Of a stretch of DNA of 27,732 nt, positions 20,860 to 27,686 are shown in pieces. A program made the position numbers and the translations under genes. The number at the start of each line of letters is the position of its first letter. Within the stretch, counting starts at the first letter, position 1. The stretch is from the IMG/VR virus record IMGVR_UViG_3300035680_000071, positions 1 to 27,732 of that record; one strand, written 5' to 3'. Source of the DNA: a virus. The notes beneath the pieces are model-generated. The model searched no databases. It saw nothing but the letters and a program-made list of their open reading frames with translations, and was not told where the DNA came from.

Positions 20860-21252
20860 TTATACTACATCCTCGAAGCTACCTCCGAAGAAATATAGAA
20901 CTGCTCTAATATTTCTTTGTTCATTACTTAGAGATTCCATTTTTATTCTTTCGATAGAAACATATCCCTGTAAAGAACTTAATCTATTTCTTTTAGAAAC
21001 TAATTCCTGATTGGAATTTGAAATCTCGACGAAAGCAGCTTCTCTTGATTCTGCATTAGTGTAAAGTTTCTTCCCATTATCGTCCAACTGAGCGCCAATC
21101 TCGCTTTTTATTGTTGCCTCGATCTGAGAAATCTCATTGTTCGTTGTTTGAATCTCCTCGTTATGATCAAGGATTCTTCCTTGAATTTCAGAAATTCTTG
21201 ATGGGATATCTAATAAATCACCCGCTAATTTTGATAATCTTTCTTTGTTCAT
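20860..21252 (-). CDS. Phage hypothetical protein, coiled coil
   Basis: 130 residues beginning MNKERLSKLAGDLLDIPSRI, with heptad-rich segments (IQGRILDHNEEI, TTNNEISQIEATI) and a central LDDNGKKLYTNAESREAAFVE, followed by SKRNRLSSLQGYVSIERIKME. The DNGK...YTNAESR block recalls a family of small proteins of mobile elements and phages of unknown role. No membrane segment. It lies between tRNA-Tyr and the oversized element at 20729, whose 5' end is 6 bp from its stop. Confidence 0.7.
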   Translation of the reverse strand: MNKERLSKLAGDLLDIPSRISEIQGRILDHNEEIQTTNNEISQIEATIKSEIGAQLDDNGKKLYTNAESREAAFVEISNSNQELVSKRNRLSSLQGYVSIERIKMESLSNEQRNIRAVLYFFGGSFEDVV

Positions 21253-21267
21253 TTTTAAAAAATTTAG

Positions 21268-21350
21268 TGGGCCAGGTAGGATTCGAACCTACACGCCCCG
21301 AAGGGACCGGATTTACAGTCCGGCGAGCCAACCAGTTGCTCAACTGACCC
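21268..21350 (-). tRNA. tRNA-Tyr(GUA), copy 1
   Basis: Acceptor GGGTCAG/CTGGCCC, anticodon arm CCGGA-CTGTAAA-TCCGG (GTA), class II variable arm, T-loop TTCGAAT. Confidence 0.95.
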
Positions 21351-21370
21351 GATTAAGGGATGTTTCGATA

Positions 21371-21586
21371 TTATATAGTTATCCAGCGGATTAAAAGTTT
21401 CGAGTCCATCGATGATAAGAAATCAGCATCACCCATGTCTTCAATAGGAACTTGAAATTGCACAATGGAGTCATTCGAAACTAAATGCGCAGAATAATAA
21501 GCAACACTCTTTCTAATCATCCTCAAAACTGCATGTGGATTTTCCTTATACAGTGATTTTTTAATTTCATTTAATTCCATAACCAT
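21371..21586 (-). CDS. Small hypothetical protein
   Basis: 71 residues: MVMELNEIKKSLYKENPHAV, then RMIRKSVAYYSAHLVSNDSIVQF. Mixed alpha/beta, no membrane span. A second ATG two codons in (21580) is an equally good start. It lies between the two tRNA-Tyr genes. No family recognised. Confidence 0.6.
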   Translation of the reverse strand: MVMELNEIKKSLYKENPHAVLRMIRKSVAYYSAHLVSNDSIVQFQVPIEDMGDADFLSSMDSKLLIRWITI

Positions 21587-21601
21587 TTATTTTTTTATTG
21601 G

Positions 21602-21685
21602 TGGGAATGGTAGGATTCGAACCTACTCAGGCGCAAGCCAACGGATTTACAGTCCGTCCCAACTCTCCAACTCTGGCGCATTCCC
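21602..21685 (-). tRNA. tRNA-Tyr(GUA), copy 2
   Basis: Acceptor GGGAATG/CATTCCC, anticodon arm ACGGA-CTGTAAA-TCCGT (GTA), variable arm, T-loop TTCGAAT. Body differs from copy 1. Confidence 0.94.
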
Positions 21686-21692
21686 TTATATA

Positions 21693-21883
21693 AGATCCAA
21701 TTCAGACTTTAGACCGCTACTAACACCTTGATTCCATACCCTTGAATTTCTAGCTGAAGGTTTCCATACCCTCCCTCGGATGCCTCCGCGTGCGCTCACA
21801 CCGGCTTAATTCTACTCTTTGGAGATGACTTTTGTCTGTTCATCTTATTCCTCCTTTTTTATCCTTTCGGACTAATTGGATCT
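21693..21883 (-). other. Spacer domain closed by a 10-bp inverted repeat
   Basis: AGATCCAATT (21693-21702) is complementary to AATTGGATCT (21874-21883), closing about 190 nt. Inside are the micro-ORF at 21796 and two copies of TTCCATACCC (near 21730 and 21760). No tRNA. Confidence 0.45.
21796..21843 (-). CDS. 15-residue basic peptide with strong Shine-Dalgarno
   Basis: ATG 21843 encodes MNRQKSSPKSRIKPV then TGA. AAGGAGGAA (21848-21856) with 6-nt spacing precedes the start, the only classical Shine-Dalgarno I noticed in a window whose other genes lack one. Two following mini-ORFs (METFS, MESRC) also start after GGG(A)GGGT. Reality is uncertain. Confidence 0.35.
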   Translation of the reverse strand: MNRQKSSPKSRIKPV

Positions 21884-21887
21884 TTTG

Positions 21888-21962
21888 TAGTCCCTGCCGG
21901 AATCGAACCGACGACCTATTGTGTGTAAAACAATCGCTCTAAACCAACTGAGCTAAGGGACT
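21888..21962 (-). tRNA. tRNA-Val(UAC)
   Basis: Acceptor AGTCCCT/AGGGACT, anticodon arm ATTGT-TTTACAC-ACAAT (TAC), T-loop TTCGATT. Confidence 0.95.
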
Positions 21963-21978
21963 GTAGAGAAGCTGATTT

Positions 21979-22500
21979 TTATTTCAGCTTCTTTGAGTAT
22001 ACGTTTTTAATTCTACCGTCTTTATAGAAAATACGACAGTCAGGTTTAGTCCATCCATAAAGATTGGCCATAATCTGTGCATATTGCTCTATTGAATCGA
22101 GCCTGATTTTACCTATGATTCTATCAGATCCGTATTTTTTTTCTATAATAGGTTCTGTAAGCCATACAGATTTACCATATTCTGCTTTGATTTTCTTGAT
22201 AGCATCATCGCCATTTGCACCCTTGGGATCTGTCAACCATTCGGAGATCTCGTAACCTCCCCATTTGGAGTTGATATTTTCTAGATCTACTAAATTCCCG
22301 GATCTGTACCATCTATCTCCGCAACACGGACAATCCGAACCTTCATCTACACCATCCCAATAGCACCCAAGATCTTCCGCTATATTGATTGCTTCTTCCT
22401 CAGATTCAGCCTCAATGAAAAGTCGGTGACAAAGTTTATCATCAACTACGAATGATCCTCCGCTGTTGTTTTGTGACAGTTCATAGAATTTTGTTTTCAT
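21979..22500 (-). CDS. Conserved phage protein (DUF7296-like)
   Basis: 173 residues. The N-terminal part FYELSQNNSGGSFVVDDKLCHRL with IEAESEEEAINIAEDLGCYWDGVDEG and the Cys cluster CPCCGDRW (about 57-64) is a pattern I recognise from small proteins widespread in large myophages, function unknown. The Cys pairs may bind zinc. The C-terminal 75 residues are less familiar. It has its own promoter at 22515-22536. The DUF number is from memory and needs checking. Confidence 0.75.
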   Translation of the reverse strand: MKTKFYELSQNNSGGSFVVDDKLCHRLFIEAESEEEAINIAEDLGCYWDGVDEGSDCPCCGDRWYRSGNLVDLENINSKWGGYEISEWLTDPKGANGDDAIKKIKAEYGKSVWLTEPIIEKKYGSDRIIGKIRLDSIEQYAQIMANLYGWTKPDCRIFYKDGRIKNVYSKKLK

Positions 22501-22514
22501 CTTTTTATTTTTTA

Positions 22515-22536
22515 CAAGATTAATAAAATACTACGG
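22515..22536 (-). promoter_or_regulatory. Promoter of the DUF7296-like gene
   Basis: On the minus strand CCG (22536-22534), 11 nt, TAATCTTG (22522-22515; one mismatch to TAnnTTTG), T-tract upstream; 14 nt before the ATG. Confidence 0.55.
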
Positions 22537-22557
22537 GATTAAAAAATAATAAGATAA

Positions 22558-22755
22558 TTATTTCCATCTGGTTTTTCTGCTATGTTTCCATGTTTTATAA
22601 CTTCTATATTTTATTGAGGGATGACCTTTTTTAAAATTTAATCCTTCATCCCAATACATAGGAAATTCCCATTTTAACCAAATTAATCGGTAGTCTCTAG
22701 AACAAGTTGCCTTATTCAATTTTGCTCTGTTTGTGTTTTTACTCATTTTACTCAT
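22558..22755 (-). CDS. Small basic hypothetical protein
   Basis: 65 residues, very rich in Lys, Arg and Trp (YRLIWLKWEFPMYWDEG, YKTWKHSRKTRWK). A second start at 22746 is possible. Net positive charge suggests nucleic-acid binding, but no family is recognised. A hairpin TTAGGTT/AACCTAA (22758-22775) covers the 5' leader, 2 bp upstream of the start. Confidence 0.6.
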   Translation of the reverse strand: MSKMSKNTNRAKLNKATCSRDYRLIWLKWEFPMYWDEGLNFKKGHPSIKYRSYKTWKHSRKTRWK

Positions 22756-22757
22756 TT

Positions 22758-22775
22758 TTAGGTTATTAAACCTAA
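22758..22775 (-). promoter_or_regulatory. Hairpin in the leader of the basic protein gene
   Basis: 7-bp stem with ATTA loop directly upstream of the ATG, further flanked by CTCAT/ATGAG. It could occlude or mark the ribosome binding region. Confidence 0.4.
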
Positions 22776-22815
22776 TGAGCGTCGAATTTCTTTTTCATAT
22801 TAATTTATTTTTTAG

Positions 22816-22889
22816 TAGCGAGAGTAGGAATCGAACCTACGGCCTCGGGGTTATGACTCCCGCGCTCTAACCATCTGAGCTATCTCGCC
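22816..22889 (-). tRNA. tRNA with anticodon CAU (elongator Met or lysidine-type Ile)
   Basis: Acceptor GGCGAGA/TCTCGCT, D-arm GCTC-AGATGGTTA-GAGC, loop GTCATAA, stem CGGG/CCCG with an A:C at 31-39, T-loop TTCGATT. It lacks the initiator GGG/CCC signature. Ile is otherwise only doubtfully represented in the array. Confidence 0.88.
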
Positions 22890-22894
22890 ATGCA

Positions 22895-22948
22895 TCCCGT
22901 TACTTGTGCACAAGCCGTGGCATTACGGGATCGATGTGGTTCCACATT
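22895..22948 (-). other. Two hairpins in the Met/Gly tRNA spacer
   Basis: TCCCGT/ACGGGA (22895-22900 with 22925-22930) encloses the 12-bp palindrome CTTGTGCACAAG. ATGTGG-TT-CCACAT follows at 22934-22947. No T-tract. Confidence 0.45.
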
Positions 22949-22951
22949 CTG

Positions 22952-23023
22952 AGCAGGTATGGGGAATCGAACCCCAATCTCCAGATTGGAAGTCTGGAGT
23001 AATAGCCGTTATACGATACCTGC
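22952..23023 (-). tRNA. tRNA-Gly(UCC)
   Basis: Acceptor GCAGGTA/TACCTGC, discriminator T, anticodon arm CCAGA-CTTCCAA-TCTGG (TCC), T-loop TTCGATT. Confidence 0.95.
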
Positions 23024-23027
23024 ATAG

Positions 23028-23063
23028 AGTGTAGTAGGGCTGCAGTCCCTTGAGGCACCTACA

Positions 23064-23065
<2 letters not shown>
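23028..23065 (-). other. Hairpin in the Gly/Gly tRNA spacer
   Basis: AGTGTAG (23028-23034) pairs with CTACACT (23059-23065), enclosing GGG-CTGCAGT-CCC. Confidence 0.4.
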
Positions 23066-23327
<262 letters not shown>

Positions 23328-23351
23328 TTTATTGTTAATATATTATTTTTG

Positions 23352-23423
23352 AGGACCCGGTAGGATTCGAACCTACGACCAGCGCATTAACAGTGCGCTG
23401 CTCTACCACTGAGCTACAGATCC
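23352..23423 (-). tRNA. tRNA-Asn(GUU), copy 1
   Basis: Acceptor GGATCTG/CGGGTCC, anticodon arm GCGCA-CTGTTAA-TGCGC (GTT), T-loop TTCGAAT. Confidence 0.95.
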
Positions 23424-23429
23424 TTATTG

Positions 23430-23503
23430 CTCTCCCGACTGGACTCGAACCAGTGACCCTCTGATTAACAGTCAGATGCTCTAACCAACTGAGCTACAGG
23501 AGA
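23430..23503 (-). tRNA. tRNA-Asn(GUU), copy 2
   Basis: Acceptor TCTCCTG/CGGGAGA, anticodon arm TCTGA-CTGTTAA-TCAGA (GTT), T-loop TTCGAGT. Discriminator G. Confidence 0.95.
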
Positions 23504-23536
23504 ATTTTTAGTTGTCGATTTTTTACAAATCTTATG

Positions 23537-23613
23537 TTGGCAGAATGGGATTCGAACCCACATATAACCAGTTAACCTTTCTACCGCGTATCAGGCGGAG
23601 GGTATATCTGCCA
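23537..23613 (-). other. Non-canonical tRNA-like element overlapping an endonuclease gene
   Basis: Acceptor TGGCAGA/TCTGCCA (7/7) and T-arm GTGGG-TTCGAAT-CCCAT are sound. The middle does not fold as D-arm plus anticodon arm. The best hairpin is CCGC-CTGATAC-GCGG (would read GAU, Ile) placed where the D-arm should be, while a D-loop-like AACTGGTTATA sits next to the T-arm. Its first 23 nt are also the 3' end of the endonuclease at 23591. Confidence 0.5.
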
Positions 23614-24250
23614 ATATATTTTTAATGCTATTTTTAATATTATCCTCTGGAAACTTTATTCTAAATATTCTCCATCCATTCTCCATCAATTTTTTATCTT
23701 TTTTAATATCTATTAACATTCTCTCGTTTTGATTATGCTGTCTTCCGTCTATCTCGATAGCAATTTTATGATCAACGATTGCAAAATCTATAAAATATGG
23801 ATGAAATGGATATTCATATTCATATTGTATGCCATATTCATCAAGAATTGATTTTGCTATACTTTCAGGATATGACATCTCAAATTTTGACCTTGTTCTC
23901 CACCCGAACTTAATGTCTGGATTTTTGTGTTTTTCATAAGCTGATTTTGAAGAAGCTTCCGTTATATTTTTTCTATAATCATCATCCAGCCATTTTAATT
24001 GTGCGGCGCATTTTCTTGAACAACATGTCTGTAGACGTTTTGACCAAGAAATTTCAAATTTATTTTTACAGTGGCCACATTCTTTTATTTCTGGCGGGTT
24101 TCCCTTTCCTGTCAATGTTTTCGAAACCTTATAATTTATTTCCGATCTTTTAGATTTAGTACTAAATCCTCTAGAGCATTTTAGAGAGCAAAATCTCCCG
24201 CTACCCAATTCACCATTATGTACATTCCCACAATTTTCACAACTTTGCAT
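23591..24250 (-). CDS. Zinc-finger plus PD-(D/E)XK (Vsr/DUF559-like) homing endonuclease
   Basis: 219 residues. Two Cys4 clusters (C4-C25: CENCGN...FCSLKC; C58-C81: CGHCKN...CCSRKC) suggest DNA-binding zinc ribbons. The C-terminal half carries a nuclease core of the very-short-patch-repair/DUF559 type: YEYPFHPYFIDFAI with D155, then AIEIDGRQHN with E166 and D168, and NGWRIFRI. Such proteins act as free-standing homing endonucleases in phages. The stop lies 23 nt inside the tRNA-like element at 23537, so insertion may have replaced the 5' part of that tRNA. Confidence 0.8.
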   Translation of the reverse strand: MQSCENCGNVHNGELGSGRFCSLKCSRGFSTKSKRSEINYKVSKTLTGKGNPPEIKECGHCKNKFEISWSKRLQTCCSRKCAAQLKWLDDDYRKNITEASSKSAYEKHKNPDIKFGWRTRSKFEMSYPESIAKSILDEYGIQYEYEYPFHPYFIDFAIVDHKIAIEIDGRQHNQNERMLIDIKKDKKLMENGWRIFRIKFPEDNIKNSIKNILADIPSA

Positions 24251-24353
24251 AAAATAGATTTTTTATCTATATATCTATTCGAACCAATAACTTTTTGCAA
24301 ATGCACTTTACGTATTACGTACCTTGCTATTCCATATGTCAATGAACAATTTG

Positions 24354-24424
24354 TTGTCCCTGGAGGATTCGAACCTCCACCGCGTGGACCAAAACCACGT
24401 GTCCTGCCATTAGACCAAAGGACA
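24354..24424 (-). tRNA. tRNA-Gln(UUG)
   Basis: Acceptor TGTCCTT/AGGGAC, anticodon arm CGTGG-TTTTGGT-CCACG (TTG), T-loop TTCGAAT. Confidence 0.95.
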
Positions 24425-24434
24425 ATTTAATTTG

Positions 24435-24507
24435 CACGCCGGGCAGGAATCGAACCTACAACCCCTGGTTTTGGAGACCAGTGCTCTACCAATTGAGCTA
24501 CCGACGT
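24435..24507 (-). tRNA. tRNA-Trp(CCA)
   Basis: Acceptor ACGTCGG/CCGGCGT, discriminator G, anticodon arm CTGGT-CTCCAAA-ACCAG (CCA), T-loop TTCGATT. Confidence 0.95.
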
Positions 24508-24517
24508 ATTTTAATAG

Positions 24518-24590
24518 TGGAGCTACCGGGGATCGAACCCGGGTCCTCTGAGTGCAAGTCAGAAATTTTAGCCAATTAAACTACGGCCCC
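24518..24590 (-). tRNA. tRNA-Ala(UGC)
   Basis: Anticodon arm TCTGA-CTTGCAC-TCAGA (TGC), T-arm CCGGG-TTCGATC-CCCGG. Acceptor GGGGCCG/TAGCTCC has one C:A mismatch; the usual Ala G3:U70 pair is present. Confidence 0.92.
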
Positions 24591-24596
24591 ATTTTG

Positions 24597-24672
24597 TCGG
24601 GAAAGCAGGATTCGAACCTGCGAGCTCCTGCGTCCAAGGCAGGCGAGGACGACCTAACTCCTCTATTTCCCG
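24597..24672 (-). tRNA. tRNA-Pro(UGG), copy 1
   Basis: Acceptor CGGGAAA/TTTCCCG, anticodon arm CCTGC-CTTGGAC-GCAGG (TGG), T-loop TTCGAAT. Confidence 0.94.
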
Positions 24673-24681
24673 TTTATTCTG

Positions 24682-24754
24682 TCGGGGTGGCCAGGCTCGA
24701 ACTGACGGCCTCCTGGTCCCAAACCAGGCGATCTACCAACTGATCTACACCCCG
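24682..24754 (-). tRNA. tRNA-Pro(UGG), copy 2
   Basis: Acceptor CGGGGTG/CACCCCG, anticodon arm CCTGG-TTTGGGA-CCAGG (TGG), T-loop TTCGAGC. Confidence 0.94.
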
Positions 24755-24780
24755 TTATATAAATGAAATTCATTTATGAG

Positions 24781-24855
24781 TGATCCCGGTGAGATTCGAA
24801 CTCACGACTCCCTCATTAAAAGTGAGGTGCTCTAAACCAACTGAGCTACGGGATC
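24781..24855 (-). tRNA. tRNA-Lys(UUU)
   Basis: Acceptor GATCCCG/CGGGATC, anticodon arm CCTCA-CTTTTAA-TGAGG (TTT), T-loop TTCGAAT. Confidence 0.95.
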
Positions 24856-24877
24856 ATTATTTTTTAATTAATGGCCA

Positions 24878-24894
24878 TAGCTTAATCTAAGCTA
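24878..24894 (-). other. Hairpin in the Lys/Phe tRNA spacer
   Basis: TAGCTTA-ATC-TAAGCTA, 7-bp stem with 3-nt loop. The rest of the 85-nt spacer is AT-rich with no gene. Confidence 0.35.
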
Positions 24895-24940
24895 GAGGAC
24901 CTTACTGTTTTCGCTTCATTTTAATATTTAATTTATTCTG

Positions 24941-25013
24941 TGGTGAGGGACGGGATCGAACCGTCATCATCGGATTTTCAGTCCGCTGCATAGACCAACT
25001 TTGCTACCTCACC
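24941..25013 (-). tRNA. tRNA-Phe(GAA)
   Basis: Acceptor GGTGAGG/CCTCACC, anticodon arm GCGGA-CTGAAAA-TCCGA (GAA), T-loop TTCGATC. First tRNA of the array in transcription order. Confidence 0.94.
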
Positions 25014-25019
25014 CAATAA

Positions 25020-25054
25020 AAAAACTCCGATTCTTTTTGAGAATCGGAGTTTTT
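25020..25054 (-). terminator. Terminator/attenuator hairpin between the 42-aa ORF and the tRNA array
   Basis: AAAAACTCCGATTCT (25020-25034) pairs with AGAATCGGAGTTTTT (25040-25054), 15 bp with a 5-nt loop, T-runs on both strands. 23 nt after the ORF stop and 6 nt before tRNA-Phe. Confidence 0.85.
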
Positions 25055-25077
25055 AATATTTAAGTTTTATTATTATC

Positions 25078-25206
25078 TTAACCTACTATTACATCTTCCG
25101 GTTTCTCGTATTGGCCATTATACCATTTTGCAATCCCCACCTGTACAAACGGGTTATTGCCTTGTGGCATAAAATTAATGGCGATATTTCCGAAGAATGT
25201 TTTCAT
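25078..25206 (-). CDS. 42-residue micro-protein or leader peptide
   Basis: ATG 25206 encodes MKTFFGNIAINFMPQGNNPF, then VQVGIAKWYNGQYEKPEDVIVG. Composition is that of a folded beta-type mini-protein rather than random translation. It has a private CCG-type promoter (25260-25281) and a terminator hairpin 23 nt past the stop, the same layout as the 33-aa ORF at 17868. No homologue recognised. Confidence 0.6.
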   Translation of the reverse strand: MKTFFGNIAINFMPQGNNPFVQVGIAKWYNGQYEKPEDVIVG

Positions 25207-25259
25207 TTTGTTTTTAATGTTTAATAGACTATATATCTAATTGATTTTAATATTTTATG

Positions 25260-25281
25260 CAAATTTATAATAAAGTTTCGA
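25260..25281 (-). promoter_or_regulatory. Promoter of the 42-aa ORF and possibly the tRNA array
   Basis: On the minus strand T-tract, TCGAAAC (25281-25275), then TAAATTTG (25267-25260) with the same 11-nt spacing; the ATG is 53 nt further on. No other promoter-like site was found before the first tRNA. Confidence 0.7.
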
Positions 25282-25322
25282 TTAAAAAAAATATTTTTTG
25301 ATTTTTTTTTGATTTTTATTAT

Positions 25323-25718
25323 TTACATATATGTGGTAGGAGAAAATAAGCTATTGAATGTCATAGATACTCCCTGTATTTTTTTATTCAGCATAGTAAA
25401 TGAATCCGAAGGACTAGCCTTCCATTTACCACCGCTATTGAATGGACCGTTTGAATCCTCTGGGGTTATTCCGGTTGTGAATGTACCGTTAGGAAAAAAT
25501 ACTAATCCCCATGTATGCTCTTTCTTAAATATACCTTTGGGCGATTTTACCTCGATTATCCAAGAATTATTTGGTGGGTTCATCCTAACAGGTCCTCCTC
25601 CATGGAAGTGGTCTTCTTTAGCTCCAGCTTTTTTAAGAAAATCCGGCATCTTTGGTAAAGCTGCCTCCTCGTTAATTGGATACGAGAAACTTTCGAAAGT
25701 TTTTATATTATTGCTCAT
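25323..25718 (-). CDS. Putative internal virion protein with cleavable capsid-targeting N-terminus
   Basis: 131 residues. MSNNIKTFESFSYPINEEAA resembles the T4 internal-protein targeting peptide (MKTYQEFIAE), with INE as a possible prohead-protease site of type (I/L)XE. The remainder (FHGGGPVRMNPPNNSWIIEV, KKEHTWGLVFFPNGTFTTGI, GGKWKASPSDSFTMLN) looks like a small beta-rich domain of unknown function. Its start overlaps the stop of the 434-aa gene, indicating coupling. The virion role is inference. Confidence 0.6.
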   Translation of the reverse strand: MSNNIKTFESFSYPINEEAALPKMPDFLKKAGAKEDHFHGGGPVRMNPPNNSWIIEVKSPKGIFKKEHTWGLVFFPNGTFTTGITPEDSNGPFNSGGKWKASPSDSFTMLNKKIQGVSMTFNSLFSPTTYM

Positions 25719-27022
25719 TATTTACAAACTGTTCTTATTTTAAATTGGGTTCCAGCTACCGGTGAGAAAGCAACTAATTTAACTGCGTCTCTTACTGCAT
25801 TTTTAGTAACCTCTATACTTAAACTCTTTATGTCAGCCTTTGGAGATTCTTTTAATGCACCAGATTTAAGCAGATCGTATGTCCATTCCCAAACTTTATT
25901 GGTGTCATCTATTTTAATTTCACTAAGATCCTTATTTCTATAGACCTCTATTTTTCCTGCTGAATCAAAAAATTCCGGACAAAGTTCTTTGATAGGTTTT
26001 AGACCAAGCGAAGATAGTTTAGTCTCTATTGCTTTAACCAATGAACCACCTTTATTGATAACATTATTAAGGTAATCCTTATAATCAATAACTAAATAAT
26101 TTTTTCCTCCAATGTTCTCTCTTTTACCAGGAGCATTTTTACCCGCTTTAGCATCTGCATTTAACGCATCCTCTTTTTCCTTGCTATATTCACCTCTAAT
26201 ATATTTAGCACCGAATGCACCCATAAATGGTGAAAGTTTAATCTCCTTTCCTGAGTATGAAAATAATATAGCATCTGGTATAACTAATGGATCAAAGAAT
26301 ATCTCCATTTTCTGGCCAGCCTTAGCTGTAAGGTAAACTGTTTTATCATAACCTGCATATCCGTTGCTAGCATCAGCCTTTCTACCAGAGAAACTTTTAT
26401 CCATTTTACATGATATCTTTATATCATCACCAATTGGTTCACCACTTGCTACGAGTGTCGCAGAAATAAATTGATTGTCCTTAAATTTCTGATCATCCGG
26501 ATTATCACCTTTAGATTTATCATAATCTGGTCCAATATTAGGCATTGGCTTATTTATGAATTCCATTTTCTTTTCGGCGGACTTAAGAAATTCCTTCCTG
26601 TCCATACCTTCACCGAATGTATTGTACATTAGGTCTTTTATCAACTCAACAACAGTATTACCTCTAGCTTTACATAGGCCGTCATTATCTGTTGAATAAC
26701 CTGCAGCCTTTAATGCTTTTGCAACAGATCCTGATGGATTGACAGGAACCTTACTTGATGCTGAAGATATTGTTACATTAAGTTTCTGACCGATGTAGTT
26801 CTGATTATTTAAAACTGGAATTATCCTATTTTTAAAATCTACCTCTAATTTTTTTATCTGATCTGGACTTACGTCATCTTTTTTAAATTCACCGCTATCA
26901 AATTTAAAATCCCAAGGGGAGGATTTAGAGTCAGCCTCATTTAGAGTTCCGTTTGGAGTCTCTGTTAAAAGCTTATAATTTATGAAATCACTTAATGATT
27001 CGAAAACAAATTTCTTAGACAT
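25718..27022 (-). CDS. Putative packaged structural/internal protein
   Basis: 434 residues. The N-terminus MSKKFVFESLSDFINYKLLTE shares the FESxSxxIN pattern of the neighbour and offers LTE (19-21) and LNE as (I/L)XE sites. The body is Lys- and Asp-rich with no membrane span. Recognisable blocks (TAKAGQKMEIFFDPLVIPDA, GGKNYLVIDYKDYLNN, AVRDAVKLVAFSPVAGTQF) match no family I know. It is transcribed with the CAP gene upstream and the 131-aa gene downstream. The internal-protein idea follows T4 biology and needs proteomics. Confidence 0.6.
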   Translation of the reverse strand: MSKKFVFESLSDFINYKLLTETPNGTLNEADSKSSPWDFKFDSGEFKKDDVSPDQIKKLEVDFKNRIIPVLNNQNYIGQKLNVTISSASSKVPVNPSGSVAKALKAAGYSTDNDGLCKARGNTVVELIKDLMYNTFGEGMDRKEFLKSAEKKMEFINKPMPNIGPDYDKSKGDNPDDQKFKDNQFISATLVASGEPIGDDIKISCKMDKSFSGRKADASNGYAGYDKTVYLTAKAGQKMEIFFDPLVIPDAILFSYSGKEIKLSPFMGAFGAKYIRGEYSKEKEDALNADAKAGKNAPGKRENIGGKNYLVIDYKDYLNNVINKGGSLVKAIETKLSSLGLKPIKELCPEFFDSAGKIEVYRNKDLSEIKIDDTNKVWEWTYDLLKSGALKESPKADIKSLSIEVTKNAVRDAVKLVAFSPVAGTQFKIRTVCK

Positions 27023-27063
27023 TCTTATTTGGATTTATTTTAACTATATATCCAATAGCAATA

Positions 27064-27660
27064 TTAGTATTTTTCAATAAAATATATTGTGGTATATGCA
27101 ATTTTATTCTCCTGTCCACCGATAATAACACTCTTAACAATTACACAAATACCGACATAACAATTATCAAGGTCCAATCTCATTACCGCATCGTGGCCTG
27201 GTGATTTTGAAAATTTTGTTATTATATCCTTAGCGAGCATATCATCGGATTTTTGAGAAGCAGTGAAATAGTTTCCGCCGTTTGCATTTGCCATATTACA
27301 GATCTCACCTAAAGTATAATTGGTACTTTCCTTAATTATACCGAATTCCTTTCCTCTATCCTCGGGGGTTTTTAATTCCTTAAAGTTCGGGACGTCGATT
27401 GTTTCAGTGTGTGCATCCATTTGCTCTGATCCATCATCAACCTCCATTATTTGCTTCATTTTATTAAAGCTAACTCTGGACATCCATTGGGTGTGGTGAT
27501 AAGCAGCTTTATTTATGGTATCTGAATATTTTACCGGTTTTAGCTTATTTAATTTTCTATAAGCATTAAGTTCTTTTAAGACCAATCCTTCTAAATTGGT
27601 CTGAGCATATAGAACATTTTGAACTAGAGTTAATAATAGGAATAGAATCATTTTTTTCAT
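27064..27660 (-). CDS. Secreted CAP/SCP-domain protein
   Basis: 198 residues with signal peptide MKKMILFLLLTLVQNVLYAQ. The mature part is a CAP (SCP/PR-1) domain: LNAYRKLNKLKPVKYSDTIN, AAYHHTQWM (H55/H56), GEIC (E119) and SPGHDAVM (H156), which supply the usual His/Glu cluster. CAP proteins are extracytoplasmic and of varied or unknown activity; some bind sterols or glycans. In a phage it may act in the host periplasm or on the surface together with the other exported proteins. First gene of the operon to 25323. Confidence 0.85.
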   Translation of the reverse strand: MKKMILFLLLTLVQNVLYAQTNLEGLVLKELNAYRKLNKLKPVKYSDTINKAAYHHTQWMSRVSFNKMKQIMEVDDGSEQMDAHTETIDVPNFKELKTPEDRGKEFGIIKESTNYTLGEICNMANANGGNYFTASQKSDDMLAKDIITKFSKSPGHDAVMRLDLDNCYVGICVIVKSVIIGGQENKIAYTTIYFIEKY

Positions 27661-27664
27661 ATAT

Positions 27665-27686
27665 CAAATGTAATATATGTAATCGG
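27665..27686 (-). promoter_or_regulatory. Promoter of the CAP operon, almost touching the start codon
   Basis: On the minus strand T-tract, CCG (27686-27684), 11 nt, TACATTTG (27672-27665), only 4 nt before ATG 27660. Transcription would begin at or just after the ATG, implying a leaderless mRNA or use of the ATG at 27651. Confidence 0.6.

Noticed and set aside
24552-24743. Plus-strand ORF of 63 codons
   Set aside because: Antisense to tRNA-Ala and both tRNA-Pro genes; QDSNLRAPASKAG is artefactual.
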